From Prevotella sp. (GTDB taxonomy: Bacteria; Bacteroidota; Bacteroidia; Bacteroidales; Bacteroidaceae), in contig JAFUTI010000018.1 of the NCBI GenBank assembly GCA_017471465.1, positions 1 to 64,000 on the forward strand: DNA of 64,000 bases, written 5' to 3'. The notes under the pieces were generated by a model that saw only the letters and a program-made list of their open reading frames with translations, was not told the DNA's origin and did no database searches. The translations under genes were made by a program, and so were the position numbers. Shown in pieces: positions 36,875 to 44,993 of the stretch (positions are counted from its first letter, which is position 1; each line of letters opens with the position of its first letter).

Positions 36875-36940
36875 GTTACTGACGTAGGTCAGCAACATTA
36901 CCGACCTTCGTCAGCAAAGTTACTGACGTAGGCCGGCAAT
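36875..36940. repeat. Three tandem 22-bp semi-palindromic repeats
   Basis: Three units of exactly 22 bp: 36875-36896, 36897-36918 and 36919-36940. The first and third share GTTACTGACGTAGG; the middle one is ATTACCGACCTTCGTCAGC. Each is an imperfect palindrome around TGACGTAGGTCA. There are no spacers, so it is not a CRISPR array. The 36802-36874 and 36941-36979 flanks show nothing else. Confidence 0.8.
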
Positions 36941-36979
36941 AATAAGCGAACGAAAAATAAAGCGGATTCCAGGGCTGTG

Positions 36980-37034
36980 AACCGTTCACCGCAACATATT
37001 GTGTGTCAATGGTTTATTGGTCTTGTGAAGGGTT
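36980..37034 (+). repeat. 55-bp hairpin element (copy 2) at the right edge of the island
   Basis: AACCGTTCAC at 36980-36989 and GTGAAGGGTT at 37025-37034 form the same stem as copy 1 (one mismatch), again with a 35-nt loop and followed by TTG. Arms and spacing match copy 1; the loops do not. Confidence 0.65.
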
Positions 37035-37095
37035 TTGTTGATGAGGCAATCTTCATTTGTTTCGCTCGGCGATTTAAACAAAAATGTGTTTTTGT

Positions 37096-37126
37096 TTTGT
37101 ATTGTTCTCGCTAATTTGTAACTTTG
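37096..37126 (+). promoter_or_regulatory. lpdA promoter
   Basis: TTTG at 37096-37099, 19 nt, TAACTTTG at 37119-37126, 25 nt before the lpdA ATG. A full consensus match. Confidence 0.75.
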
Positions 37127-37151
37127 CAGGCAGAAAAAACTAAGGGAAACA

Positions 37152-38465
37152 ATGACGAATACAGACTTGATAGTGATAGGTGCGGGGCCTGGTGGCTACC
37201 GCGCCGCCGAATATGCCGCGAAGCAGGGTTTGAAGGTGGTTATCTTCGAGGGTGCCGACGTGGGAGGCACTTGTTTGAATGTAGGCTGTATTCCTACGAA
37301 GACATACGTGCACAGCGCGACGTTCGAAGAGGCTCGCGAGCGGATGGCATCGGTGGTGCCACAGTTGCGGAGTGGGGTAGAGGGGATTCTCTCGCACCCG
37401 AATATAACATTGGTACGCGAGAAGGCCGCCTTCGTCGATGCCCACACCGTCAGTTCGGTGCACTGCGATGCTGTCACAGCTCCTCATGTCATCATCGCCA
37501 CGGGCTCAGAGACCAAGTGGCTGCCCATCAAGGGCATTGACGACCCTCGCGTGGTGGACTCCACCGGACTGCTCAGCCTTGAGACACTGCCGAAGCGCCT
37601 CGCCATCATCGGTGCCGGCGTCATAGGCATGGAGTTCGCCTCGGCGTTCCATCGCTTCGGCTCTGAGGTGACGGTCATCGAATACATGAAGGAATGTCTG
37701 CCGGCCCTCGATGCAGACTGTGCCAAGCGGTTGCGCAAGACGATGGAGAAGCAGGGCATCACGTTTAGGATGAAGACCGCCGTAGAGGACGTGGCCGACA
37801 TCGAAAGGCTACAGGTAGGCGACGACACGTCGGGAATTGCCGACGTCATCCTGATGGCTACAGGCCGCAAACCGCGCACCGAGGGCTTGAACCTTGAAGC
37901 TGTAGGCATCACCTTGGCTTCCAATGGTGCTATCGCCGTCGATGACAACTTCCAGGTAATCTCTCCCCTCTCCCCTCTTACCTCTCACCTCTACGCCATC
38001 GGCGATGTCAACGGCCGTCAGATGCTGGCCCATGCTGCTGAGATGCAGGCCGTCCGTGCCGTGAACCATATCCTCGGCAGGCAGGACGGTATCCGCTTCG
38101 ACGTCATGCCGGCAGCTATTTTCACGACGCCCGAGGCCGCCTGTGTGGGCCCGACGGAAGACCAGCTGAAGGCTGGTCTCGTGGTCAACGGCTCACCCGT
38201 TGACATCCCTTACGTTTGCAAGAAGGCCTTCTGGCGTGCTAACGGCAAGGCATTGGCGATGGGCGAGACGGAGGGTATGCTGAAGCTCTTCGCGTCGGCT
38301 GATGACGGACGTCTCTTGGGCTGTCACGCCTTTGGTGCACATGCCGCCGACATCGTTCAGGAGGTCTCCGTATTGATATGTCGCGAAACCACCCTTGGGC
38401 AGCTTCGCGACATGGTGCATATCCACCCCACGCTGGGCGAGGTGCTTAGCGCAGCTTGTTCTTAG
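37152..38465 (+). CDS. lpdA: Dihydrolipoyl dehydrogenase
   Basis: Reoxidises dihydrolipoyl groups with FAD and NAD; here most likely the L protein of the glycine cleavage system encoded just upstream. The 437-residue product has IGAGPGGYRAAEYAAKQG (FAD), the redox disulfide GGTCLNVGCIPTK, an NAD-binding IGAGVIGMEFASAF and the C-terminal catalytic HIHPTLGE. A pyrimidine-rich repeat (37961-37992) encodes SPLSPLTSHL just before YAIGDVNG, lengthening a loop. The 3' end overlaps the convergent GH28 gene by 20 nt. Confidence 0.94.
   Translation: MTNTDLIVIGAGPGGYRAAEYAAKQGLKVVIFEGADVGGTCLNVGCIPTKTYVHSATFEEARERMASVVPQLRSGVEGILSHPNITLVREKAAFVDAHTVSSVHCDAVTAPHVIIATGSETKWLPIKGIDDPRVVDSTGLLSLETLPKRLAIIGAGVIGMEFASAFHRFGSEVTVIEYMKECLPALDADCAKRLRKTMEKQGITFRMKTAVEDVADIERLQVGDDTSGIADVILMATGRKPRTEGLNLEAVGITLASNGAIAVDDNFQVISPLSPLTSHLYAIGDVNGRQMLAHAAEMQAVRAVNHILGRQDGIRFDVMPAAIFTTPEAACVGPTEDQLKAGLVVNGSPVDIPYVCKKAFWRANGKALAMGETEGMLKLFASADDGRLLGCHAFGAHAADIVQEVSVLICRETTLGQLRDMVHIHPTLGEVLSAACS
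37961..37992 (+). repeat. In-frame CTCTCCCCT repeat in lpdA
   Basis: Words CTCTCCCC, CTCTTACC and CTCTCACC in a row, encoding SPLSPLTSHL in the loop just before the second FAD-contacting motif. Same class as the gcvPA and mutY runs. Confidence 0.75.
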
Positions 38466-39861
38466 TCAGCTTTACGTTGACGAGCGTCAGCTTGGCTGTC
38501 GGCTCGTCAATGCTCTTTTCCTCTTTGTTATAGACTATCGAACAGTCGCGGATGTCGATGTCGTGGATGCAGTCGAGTCCTTCGATGCCGGCAGCCTTGA
38601 TACCCGTCTTCGCACCGCGGCAGACGACGTTCGCGATGTGGATGTCTTGGAAGTCGGGAGCCTGCCGGCGCATCTCCTCGGTGATGGCAGGGGCCTTGCC
38701 GTCGTCGCCGGCCTGACGGTTCACGTAGTCACACTGGAAGATGATGGCCTCGGAGGCGATGTCGGCCATCATGATGTCGCTGACGTAGAGACGCTCCGTC
38801 TTTCCGCCGCGTCCCAGACCGCTCTTAAAGCGCAGACCCACGTCGGTGCCGAGGAAGCGGTTGTGGCGCACCACCATGTCGCGGATGCCGCCGATGGTCT
38901 CGCTGCCGAGTACAAAACCGCCGTGGGCGTGGTAGACGGTGTTCTGCTGTATCAGCACGTCCTGAACGCCCCAGATGTCCCAACCTTTCTTCTGCGAGCC
39001 GCTCTTCATGCATAGTCCGTCGTCGCCGACGTCGACCGTTGAGTTGACGATGAGGGCCTGGTGACAGTCGGAGAGGTCGATGCCGTCGCCGTTCTGCACG
39101 TTCCACGGACAGCGCACGGTGATGCCGTCGATGATGATGTTACGGCAGTAGCAGGGGTGTACGTGGAAACGGGGCGCATTCTGGAACGTCACCCCTTCGA
39201 GCAGGATGTTCTCACACTGTTCGAAGCGCAGCAGGTCGTTGCGCATGCCCTCCTGCTTCTGTGGTGTTGCGGCGATATCGGGGTAGCCGCTCTTCATCAG
39301 CCACGGATACCAGAGGTCGCCTTTCTCCGTCAGCTGTCCACCCATCTCGGTGTACTGTTTCCATTCCACGTCGCTCATCTTCGACCGCTTGACGGGACGC
39401 CACAGCTGTCCGCCGCCGTCGAAGATGCCGCTGCCGGTGATGGCGATGTTCTGGGCTTTCGTCGCACTGATGCAGGGATTCACCCGCTTGGGCTGTGTGC
39501 CGGCTTCGAAGTACAGGCGCTTGTCGGGTGCGAAACAGACAACGGCGTTCTTGTCGAGATGCAGCTCAACGCCCGACTTCAGTTCGATAGGACCTGTCAG
39601 CCACACGCCCTCGGGCACCGTCAGCCGTCCGCCGCCCCGCTTCGTCAGTTCGGCAATACCTTTCTTGAAGGCGTCGGTACACAGTGTCATACCGTCGCCC
39701 ACGCCGCCGCAGTCCGTCAGCGAGATGTCGTTCTTCGCTATCACGACGGGAACGACCTGCTTCACCGGTGTCGGCAGGTTCTCGTAGTACTTGGCGTAGT
39801 CGCCGGCCTGCATCGTCACGGCCAGCAGGCAGGCCATAGTCAGTAGATAGTTTTTTTTCAT
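38446..39861 (-). CDS. Glycoside hydrolase family 28 (polygalacturonase-type) protein
   Basis: Predicted to hydrolyse galacturonic-acid bonds of pectin outside the inner membrane. The 471-residue product has a signal peptide (MKKNYLLTMACLLAVTMQAG) and a right-handed beta-helix. The GH28 motifs are visible in order: NGDGIDLSDC, VGDDGLCMKSG (paired aspartates), HAHGGFVLGSE and GLRFKSG. Its neighbour is a GH43 protein in the same orientation, 13 nt upstream in the transcript, forming a small pectin pair. No SusC/SusD genes are nearby. Confidence 0.92.
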   Translation of the reverse strand: MKKNYLLTMACLLAVTMQAGDYAKYYENLPTPVKQVVPVVIAKNDISLTDCGGVGDGMTLCTDAFKKGIAELTKRGGGRLTVPEGVWLTGPIELKSGVELHLDKNAVVCFAPDKRLYFEAGTQPKRVNPCISATKAQNIAITGSGIFDGGGQLWRPVKRSKMSDVEWKQYTEMGGQLTEKGDLWYPWLMKSGYPDIAATPQKQEGMRNDLLRFEQCENILLEGVTFQNAPRFHVHPCYCRNIIIDGITVRCPWNVQNGDGIDLSDCHQALIVNSTVDVGDDGLCMKSGSQKKGWDIWGVQDVLIQQNTVYHAHGGFVLGSETIGGIRDMVVRHNRFLGTDVGLRFKSGLGRGGKTERLYVSDIMMADIASEAIIFQCDYVNRQAGDDGKAPAITEEMRRQAPDFQDIHIANVVCRGAKTGIKAAGIEGLDCIHDIDIRDCSIVYNKEEKSIDEPTAKLTLVNVKLTKNKLR

Positions 39862-39874
39862 AGTTTGTTAGGGA

Positions 39875-41515
39875 TTAGTTTGAAAATATGAAATTGTGGA
39901 GCTTGCAGAGCGACTGCTCCTTCGTCTCTGATTTGAAGATGAAGAAGATAGCGTGCTTGCCCTGCAACTTGTCGGTGCCCTTCAGGTCGGCACTGAGTTC
40001 TGTCGGTGTCTGCGGCATGTCGGCACGCAGGCTGATACTGCCTAGCAGCTGTCCGCCCTGCGACACCCAGGGGCGGTCGGCCATGATGTCGATGGTGCCG
40101 TCGATGCCCTCCGGCGTGAGGTTCAGCAGCAGTCTGAGGTCCTCGTCCTCCACCCCGTCGAAGTTGAAGTACTTGTAGCCTACGATGCTGCCGTCGGTAT
40201 TGTTCACCACGTCGTTGGTGTTGTTGCGCAGGTCGTAGGGCGCATCGAACTTGCTGTCGGTGCCGTAGCCCGAGGCCACGTAGGAACCGTAGAACGTGTT
40301 GTTGGGCCATTCGTGGGTGGCAGGCTTCGGACCGGTGTACCAGCAGGCGATGCCGGCAGAGTGGCGCTCGAAGGGGTCGAGGCCGTTGGTGGCAAAGCCT
40401 TCCGACGTGTATTCGCCCTCCGAGATTTCTACCTTGCCGCCTTCACCCTCTTCTACCGTCACGGTGATGGGGGCCACCATTGCCTGGCGGGCGTACTCGT
40501 CGGTGCCCGTCTGGCGGTGGTAGAACACATACCACTGTCCGCCTATCTCGCAGATGGAGCCGTGGGTGTTGCCGTCGGGTGTCGCCGAGGCTATCGTGTT
40601 GTCTTGCTCGTCCTTCTCGCGGGCTCTGCCGTCGATGATGGTGCCGCCGTAGGTCCAGGGCCCCAGCGGTTTGTCGCTATAGGCGTAGGCCAGCGTGTAG
40701 TTCGACGAAGGCAGCCCGAACTCCCCTTCCTCGGTGAAGCGGCTGTATATAAAGATGTATTTGTCCTTCACCTTGCGGATGCTGGAGGCCTCGAAGAACT
40801 TGAACCGTCCCTCCTGATAGCGGCCTGAGATCATGTCCTCCACCACCTTCGTGCCGGGTTTTACTGTGGCCATCGTCGCCGGGTCAAACTCTGCGGCATA
40901 GCTTCGCTCGAAGCCCCAGTAGCCGTAGACGCGTCCGTCGTCATCGACAAAGACGGCGGGGTCGAACTGCAACACACCGTCGGCCCTGTCGGGGTTGTCC
41001 TGACTCCAGTTGCACACCTCGAAAGGGCCGTCGGGACGGTCGCTCCGGGCTATCAGCCCGTTGCGTCCGCTGCTCTGGTCGTTGGGGAAGAGGTAGTAGG
41101 TCTTCTTGCCCGTACTGTCGGTCACCAGCGCCACGTCGGGGGCGTAGAGCACGTCGGCCGTGCCGGCTGTGTCGAAGGGTTCGCCTTTGCCGTTCTTGTC
41201 GACGACGAGTATCACACCGTCGTAGCGCCAGCGGTTCAGACTGTCAACCGCTGCCGACCACACCACCTGATCGCGTCCGCAGTATTCTGTCACGAGGTTG
41301 TCGTGTGAGCCGTAGACGTAGACGCGTTGTCTGCCGGGCTGGTCAGGGTCTTCGAAGACGTATGGCTCCCCGTCGGGTATGTGCTCCCAGAGGGGCATGT
41401 AGGGGTTGCCGACGGTGGTCAGTTCTTGCTGCATGTCATGGTTTTTGGGGGTGCTGCACGACCATGTCATGATGACACAGCAGGCTGCCGTGAGGATTGT
41501 TATGGGTCTGTTCAT
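39875..41515 (-). CDS. Glycoside hydrolase family 43 lipoprotein
   Basis: Probably an arabinanase, arabinofuranosidase or xylosidase acting on plant side chains. The start at 41515 (MNRPITIL) is chosen at the lipoprotein signal (MTWSCSTP). The 546-residue product has a five-bladed propeller with the family's acids: a first aspartate near YVFEDPDQPG, a second in FDPAVFVDDDGRVYGYWG and the general-acid glutamate in FFEASSIRK. A C-terminal beta-sandwich of about 190 residues probably binds sugar. Cotranscribed with GH28. Confidence 0.87.
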   Translation of the reverse strand: MNRPITILTAACCVIMTWSCSTPKNHDMQQELTTVGNPYMPLWEHIPDGEPYVFEDPDQPGRQRVYVYGSHDNLVTEYCGRDQVVWSAAVDSLNRWRYDGVILVVDKNGKGEPFDTAGTADVLYAPDVALVTDSTGKKTYYLFPNDQSSGRNGLIARSDRPDGPFEVCNWSQDNPDRADGVLQFDPAVFVDDDGRVYGYWGFERSYAAEFDPATMATVKPGTKVVEDMISGRYQEGRFKFFEASSIRKVKDKYIFIYSRFTEEGEFGLPSSNYTLAYAYSDKPLGPWTYGGTIIDGRAREKDEQDNTIASATPDGNTHGSICEIGGQWYVFYHRQTGTDEYARQAMVAPITVTVEEGEGGKVEISEGEYTSEGFATNGLDPFERHSAGIACWYTGPKPATHEWPNNTFYGSYVASGYGTDSKFDAPYDLRNNTNDVVNNTDGSIVGYKYFNFDGVEDEDLRLLLNLTPEGIDGTIDIMADRPWVSQGGQLLGSISLRADMPQTPTELSADLKGTDKLQGKHAIFFIFKSETKEQSLCKLHNFIFSN

Positions 41516-41539
41516 AATCAGTCTGTCAGTTATTGGTTG

Positions 41540-41547
41540 CAAAGATA
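41540..41547 (-). promoter_or_regulatory. GH43-GH28 promoter -7 box
   Basis: TATCTTTG on the minus strand, 24 nt before the GH43 ATG. It is divergent from the HerA-like gene's promoter box at 41591-41598. Confidence 0.55.
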
Positions 41548-41590
41548 GAAAAAAAAGACGAATTAAAAGGATGAATTCTGAAATATTTTG

Positions 41591-41598
41591 TACCTTTG
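41591..41598 (+). promoter_or_regulatory. HerA-like gene promoter -7 box
   Basis: TACCTTTG, 28 nt before the ATG at 41627. No TTTG at the -33 distance. Confidence 0.5.
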
Positions 41599-41626
41599 TA
41601 GCCAGATAGCTAAAAAACATTGAACT

Positions 41627-43198
41627 ATGTACGATAACGAACGCGGGCTGTACATTGCCCACTGCTCAGAGGGAGCACTCAGTATTACAGGTAAGATGGC
41701 CAACCGGCACGGACTGATTGCCGGTGCCACGGGTACGGGAAAGACTGTCACGCTGCAGGTCATGGCCGAGACCTTCTGTCAGGCCGGCGTCCCCTGTTTC
41801 ATGGCCGACATGAAGGGCGACCTCAGCGGCATCTCGCAGGTAGGTCGCATGAGCGGCTTCATCGAGAAGCGCCTGCCAGAGTTTGGCATTGAGAACCCTG
41901 AGTTCCAGGCGTGCCCCGTAAGATTCTACGACGTCTTCGGCGAGCAGGGCCACCCCATGCGTGCCACCGTCTCGCAGATGGGTCCGCAGTTGCTCTCGCG
42001 CCTCTTGCAGCTCAACGAGACGCAGGACGGCGTGCTCAACATCGTCTTCCGCATTGCCGACGAGCGTGGACTGCTCATCCTCGACCTGAAGGACCTGCGC
42101 TCCATGCTCGACTACGTGTCGCAGCACGCCAAGGAGTACACCACGAAGTACGGCAATATCTCCTCCGCCTCCGTCGGCGCCATCCAGCGTGCCCTGCTGC
42201 AGCTTGAGAACCAGGGTGCCGACAAGTTCTTTGGCGAACCGGCCTTCGACATCCAGGACCTGTTGCAGACAGAGGGGGGCAAGGGCGTGATGAGCGTCCT
42301 GGCTGCCGACCGTCTGATGATGCAGCCCAAGCTCTACTCTACCTTCCTGCTGTGGCTGCTCTCCGAGCTCTACTCCACGCTGCCCGAGGTGGGCGACCTG
42401 CCGTTGCCGAAGCTCGTCTTCTTCTTCGACGAGGCTCACATGCTGTTTGAGGGCACGTCGAAAGCCCTGCTCGACAAGATCGAACAGGTCATCCGTCTCA
42501 TCCGCTCCAAGGGCGTGGGCATCTACTTCATCACCCAGAGTCCCACCGACATTCCCGAAAACATCCTCGGACAGCTGGGCAACCGCGTGCAGCACGCCCT
42601 GCGTGCCTATACGCCGAAGGATCAGAAGGCCGTGAAGACCGCTGCCGATACCTTCCGTGCCAACCCGGCGTTTAAGACCGACGAGGCCATCATGAACCTT
42701 GAGACGGGCGAGGCCCTCGTCTCCTTCCTCGACGAGAAGGGTGCACCTGCCATTGTCCAGCGTGCCAAGGTGCTGTTCCCCCTGAGCCAGATTGGTGCCG
42801 TCACCGAGGGACAGCGTCTCGATATCATCAAGCAGAGCCGCGTCTACGGCAAGTACGACACGCCCGTCGACCGCGAGAGTGCCTACGAGCAGCTGATAGA
42901 AACGACCCCCTCCCAACCTCCCCGAGGGGAGGCTTCCGGTCACTCCCCCTCGGGGGAGTCGGAGGGGGGTAAAAAGAAGCCTGGCATCATGTCGAAGGTC
43001 TGGAAGGCCGTCCTCACCGCCGTCACGTCGACCCTCGCCACCATCCTCGGCACATACGTCAGCAACAAGGTCAGCGGCAAGCAGTCGAAGTCGCGTACGT
43101 CGGCCAAGGAGCGTGTCGTGAAGAACGCCACCAGCGCCGCCACCCGCACCATCACCAAGGAACTGACCCGCGACATCCTGGGAAATCTAGTGAAATAA
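41627..43198 (+). CDS. HerA-like P-loop ATPase (DUF853/YjgR family)
   Basis: A FtsK/HerA-type hexameric ATPase of unknown cellular role. The 523-residue product has Walker [12 protein letters not shown] (about residue 32), a second acidic strand [10 protein letters not shown], Walker [15 protein letters not shown] and the sensor block [36 protein letters not shown]. Near residue 430 an added segment ([23 protein letters not shown]) is encoded by nested G+C-rich palindromes. The C-terminal tail is basic, with short hydrophobic runs. It is followed by a strong bidirectional terminator. Confidence 0.88.
   Translation: MYDNERGLYIAHCSEGALSITGKMANRHGLIAGATGTGKTVTLQVMAETFCQAGVPCFMADMKGDLSGISQVGRMSGFIEKRLPEFGIENPEFQACPVRFYDVFGEQGHPMRATVSQMGPQLLSRLLQLNETQDGVLNIVFRIADERGLLILDLKDLRSMLDYVSQHAKEYTTKYGNISSASVGAIQRALLQLENQGADKFFGEPAFDIQDLLQTEGGKGVMSVLAADRLMMQPKLYSTFLLWLLSELYSTLPEVGDLPLPKLVFFFDEAHMLFEGTSKALLDKIEQVIRLIRSKGVGIYFITQSPTDIPENILGQLGNRVQHALRAYTPKDQKAVKTAADTFRANPAFKTDEAIMNLETGEALVSFLDEKGAPAIVQRAKVLFPLSQIGAVTEGQRLDIIKQSRVYGKYDTPVDRESAYEQLIETTPSQPPRGEASGHSPSGESEGGKKKPGIMSKVWKAVLTAVTSTLATILGTYVSNKVSGKQSKSRTSAKERVVKNATSAATRTITKELTRDILGNLVK
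42906..42968 (+). repeat. Nested G+C palindromes in frame in the HerA-like gene
   Basis: CCTCCCCGAGGGGAGG (42917-42932) and ACTCCCCCTCGGGGGAGT (42942-42959) are each complete palindromes. CCCCCTCC (42906-42913) and GGAGGGGG (42961-42968) pair around both, so the unit can fold as a two-armed cruciform. It encodes a Pro/Ser/Gly-rich loop. Confidence 0.8.
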
Positions 43199-43228
43199 AA
43201 AAAGTCCCCGGCCAGCGGGGACTTTTTT
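43196..43228. terminator. Bidirectional terminator between the HerA-like gene and ddh
   Basis: AAAAAGTCCCCG and CGGGGACTTTTT form a 12-bp stem around GCCAG with A and T runs on both sides, the shape of an intrinsic terminator for both converging genes. Confidence 0.9.
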
Positions 43229-43239
43229 ATATGTGAATT

Positions 43240-44139
43240 TTACACTAAGTGCTTGATGAGGTCTTCGCGGTCGCCGGGCAGCATGTCGATGACGGGAATC
43301 TCGATCATCGTGTAGCAGCCGGGCTCAAGGCGCATGGAGGCGCGGGCCACGTTGACGAGCACCTGACCTGTCAGGGCGGGGTTGTTGATGCTCATGTTGA
43401 ACTCTAAGCGCTGGTTCTGCGTCTTGCCGCTGACACCCTTGCGGACGAGGTTCACGCCGTGACCCATGTCGCGGACGTCGTCGACCGACTCCACCTGGAA
43501 GACGTGCGTCTCATCGTTGGCGAAGTAGGGGTCGGCCTTGATGGCTGCCGTCACCTCGTCAAGCTTGGCACCCTCTTCCAGCTCGACATATACCATGCGG
43601 CGATGGATGCCCTCGCCGAGGGGGATGGTCATCGACAGGGCGTTCTTCACGCCGGCCTTCGAGCGGACGCATACTGAGTGACCCATCGACATGCCGGGGC
43701 CGAAGTTGGTGTAAGACAGTCCTTTCGGGGCGAGGCTCTGCATCAGCGTGCGGACGATGCTGTCGCTGCCCGGGTCCCATCCGGCGGCAATGACGCTCAC
43801 CGTCTTCGTCTCTTTGTTGATAGGCATGAGGGCTGTGCGGTAGTCGAGGATTGACGTGTGGATGTCGAACGAGTCGACGGTGTTGATGCCCAGCGGCAGT
43901 ATCTGGCGGGCGTACTCCTCGCACGAACGGGTCGGCGTTGCCAGGATGGCGACGTCCACGTCCTTCAGTTCGCGGATGTCCTTCACGACGTCATACTGTG
44001 CCAGTTCCTGCGGCTTGTTCTCTGCACCATTGCGGCGCACGATGCCTGCCACTTCAAAGTCGGGTGCTGCCTCTAAGGCCTGTAATGCGTACTTTCCAAT
44101 GTTGCCGTAGCCTACGACGGCTGCTCTAATCTTCTTCAT
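43240..44139 (-). CDS. ddh: Meso-diaminopimelate dehydrogenase
   Basis: Makes meso-diaminopimelate directly from tetrahydrodipicolinate with ammonia and NADPH, for peptidoglycan and lysine. The start at 44139 (MKKIRAAVVGYGNIGKYALQAL) puts the Rossmann motif at the N-terminus. The 299-residue product has family blocks GINTVDSFDIH, AAGWDPGSDSIVR and GPGMSMGHSV. Its promoter box lies at 44179-44186. Confidence 0.93.
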   Translation of the reverse strand: MKKIRAAVVGYGNIGKYALQALEAAPDFEVAGIVRRNGAENKPQELAQYDVVKDIRELKDVDVAILATPTRSCEEYARQILPLGINTVDSFDIHTSILDYRTALMPINKETKTVSVIAAGWDPGSDSIVRTLMQSLAPKGLSYTNFGPGMSMGHSVCVRSKAGVKNALSMTIPLGEGIHRRMVYVELEEGAKLDEVTAAIKADPYFANDETHVFQVESVDDVRDMGHGVNLVRKGVSGKTQNQRLEFNMSINNPALTGQVLVNVARASMRLEPGCYTMIEIPVIDMLPGDREDLIKHLV

Positions 44140-44178
44140 ATTCGTGTTGTTTTGTTTGAAATTTTCGGTTTTCGGCTG

Positions 44179-44186
44179 CAAAATTA
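44179..44186 (-). promoter_or_regulatory. ddh promoter -7 box
   Basis: TAATTTTG on the minus strand, 39 nt before the ddh ATG. The rest of the 44187-44340 divergent gap shows no second consensus box for ruvA. Confidence 0.45.
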
Positions 44187-44340
44187 CACAAATTCTGCGA
44201 AAATCATAACATTTTGATAAAAAATATTGCGAGAACGATAACGTTAGTGGCTGCAAGGGCAAATAATAGAAGGTGTCGAAAGCAATAAATCGGCTGTTTG
44301 TCCGTTATTTCATTTGTGTATATACATTAAAAGGAATAAT

Positions 44341-44943
44341 ATGATAGAATACATCAAGGGCGAACTGACCGAAGTGACGCCTGCATACGCCACGGTGGAA
44401 GCTGCCGGAGTGGGCTATGGCCTGAATATTTCGCTGAACACGTACACCGCCATCCAGACGAAGAAGGAGGTGAAGCTCTATGTCTACGAGGCCATCCGCG
44501 AAGATGCCTATGTGCTTTACGGCTTTGCCACGAAGAAGGAGCGCGAGATGTTTGAACTGCTCATCACCGTCAGCGGCGTGGGTACGAACACGGCGCGGAT
44601 GATGCTGTCGGGCATGAGTGTTGCCGAGTTGTGTAATGCCATCTCTACGGGCAATGCCAAACTCATACAGAGTGTGAAGGGTGTCGGTAAGATGACGGCC
44701 CAGCGCATCATTGTCGACCTGCGCGACAAGATTGTGGCTCTGGGCATCGCTGAGGAGATACCCGCCGGCGGCAGTGTGGCAGCACCTGTCAACAACGCCG
44801 TGCGCGATGAGGCTGTTGCCGCCCTGACGATGCTGGGCTTCTCGCCCGCGCCGACGCAGAAGGTGGTGGTGCAGATCCTGCAGGAGCAGCCGACACTGCC
44901 TGTTGAGCAGGTGGTGAAGTTGGCGTTGAAACAGATAAAGTAA
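44341..44943 (+). CDS. ruvA: Holliday junction branch migration protein RuvA
   Basis: Binds four-way junctions and loads RuvB. The start at 44341 ([14 protein letters not shown]) matches the family N-terminus. The 200-residue product has the OB-fold, a double HhH domain ([15 protein letters not shown] and [19 protein letters not shown], about residues 70-125) and the C-terminal RuvB-binding domain ([15 protein letters not shown]). sprA follows, the usual Bacteroidetes order. Confidence 0.96.
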   Translation: MIEYIKGELTEVTPAYATVEAAGVGYGLNISLNTYTAIQTKKEVKLYVYEAIREDAYVLYGFATKKEREMFELLITVSGVGTNTARMMLSGMSVAELCNAISTGNAKLIQSVKGVGKMTAQRIIVDLRDKIVALGIAEEIPAGGSVAAPVNNAVRDEAVAALTMLGFSPAPTQKVVVQILQEQPTLPVEQVVKLALKQIK

Positions 44944-44945
44944 GA

Positions 44946-44988
44946 TTCGAGGTACGAGGTGCGTGGTACGAGGTGCGTGGTACGAGAA
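44946..44988. repeat. ACGAGGTGCG word repeat between ruvA and sprA
   Basis: The words GAGGTACGAGGTGCGTGGTACGAG are repeated about twice and fill the whole gap. The same words occur after sprA (52607-52631) and, inverted, at 63380-63432. Confidence 0.8.
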
Positions 44989-44993
44989 TAGAA

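Noticed and set aside
36875..36940. The 22-bp tandem units considered as a small CRISPR array.
   Set aside because: There are no spacers between the units, the unit is too short, and no cas genes are present.
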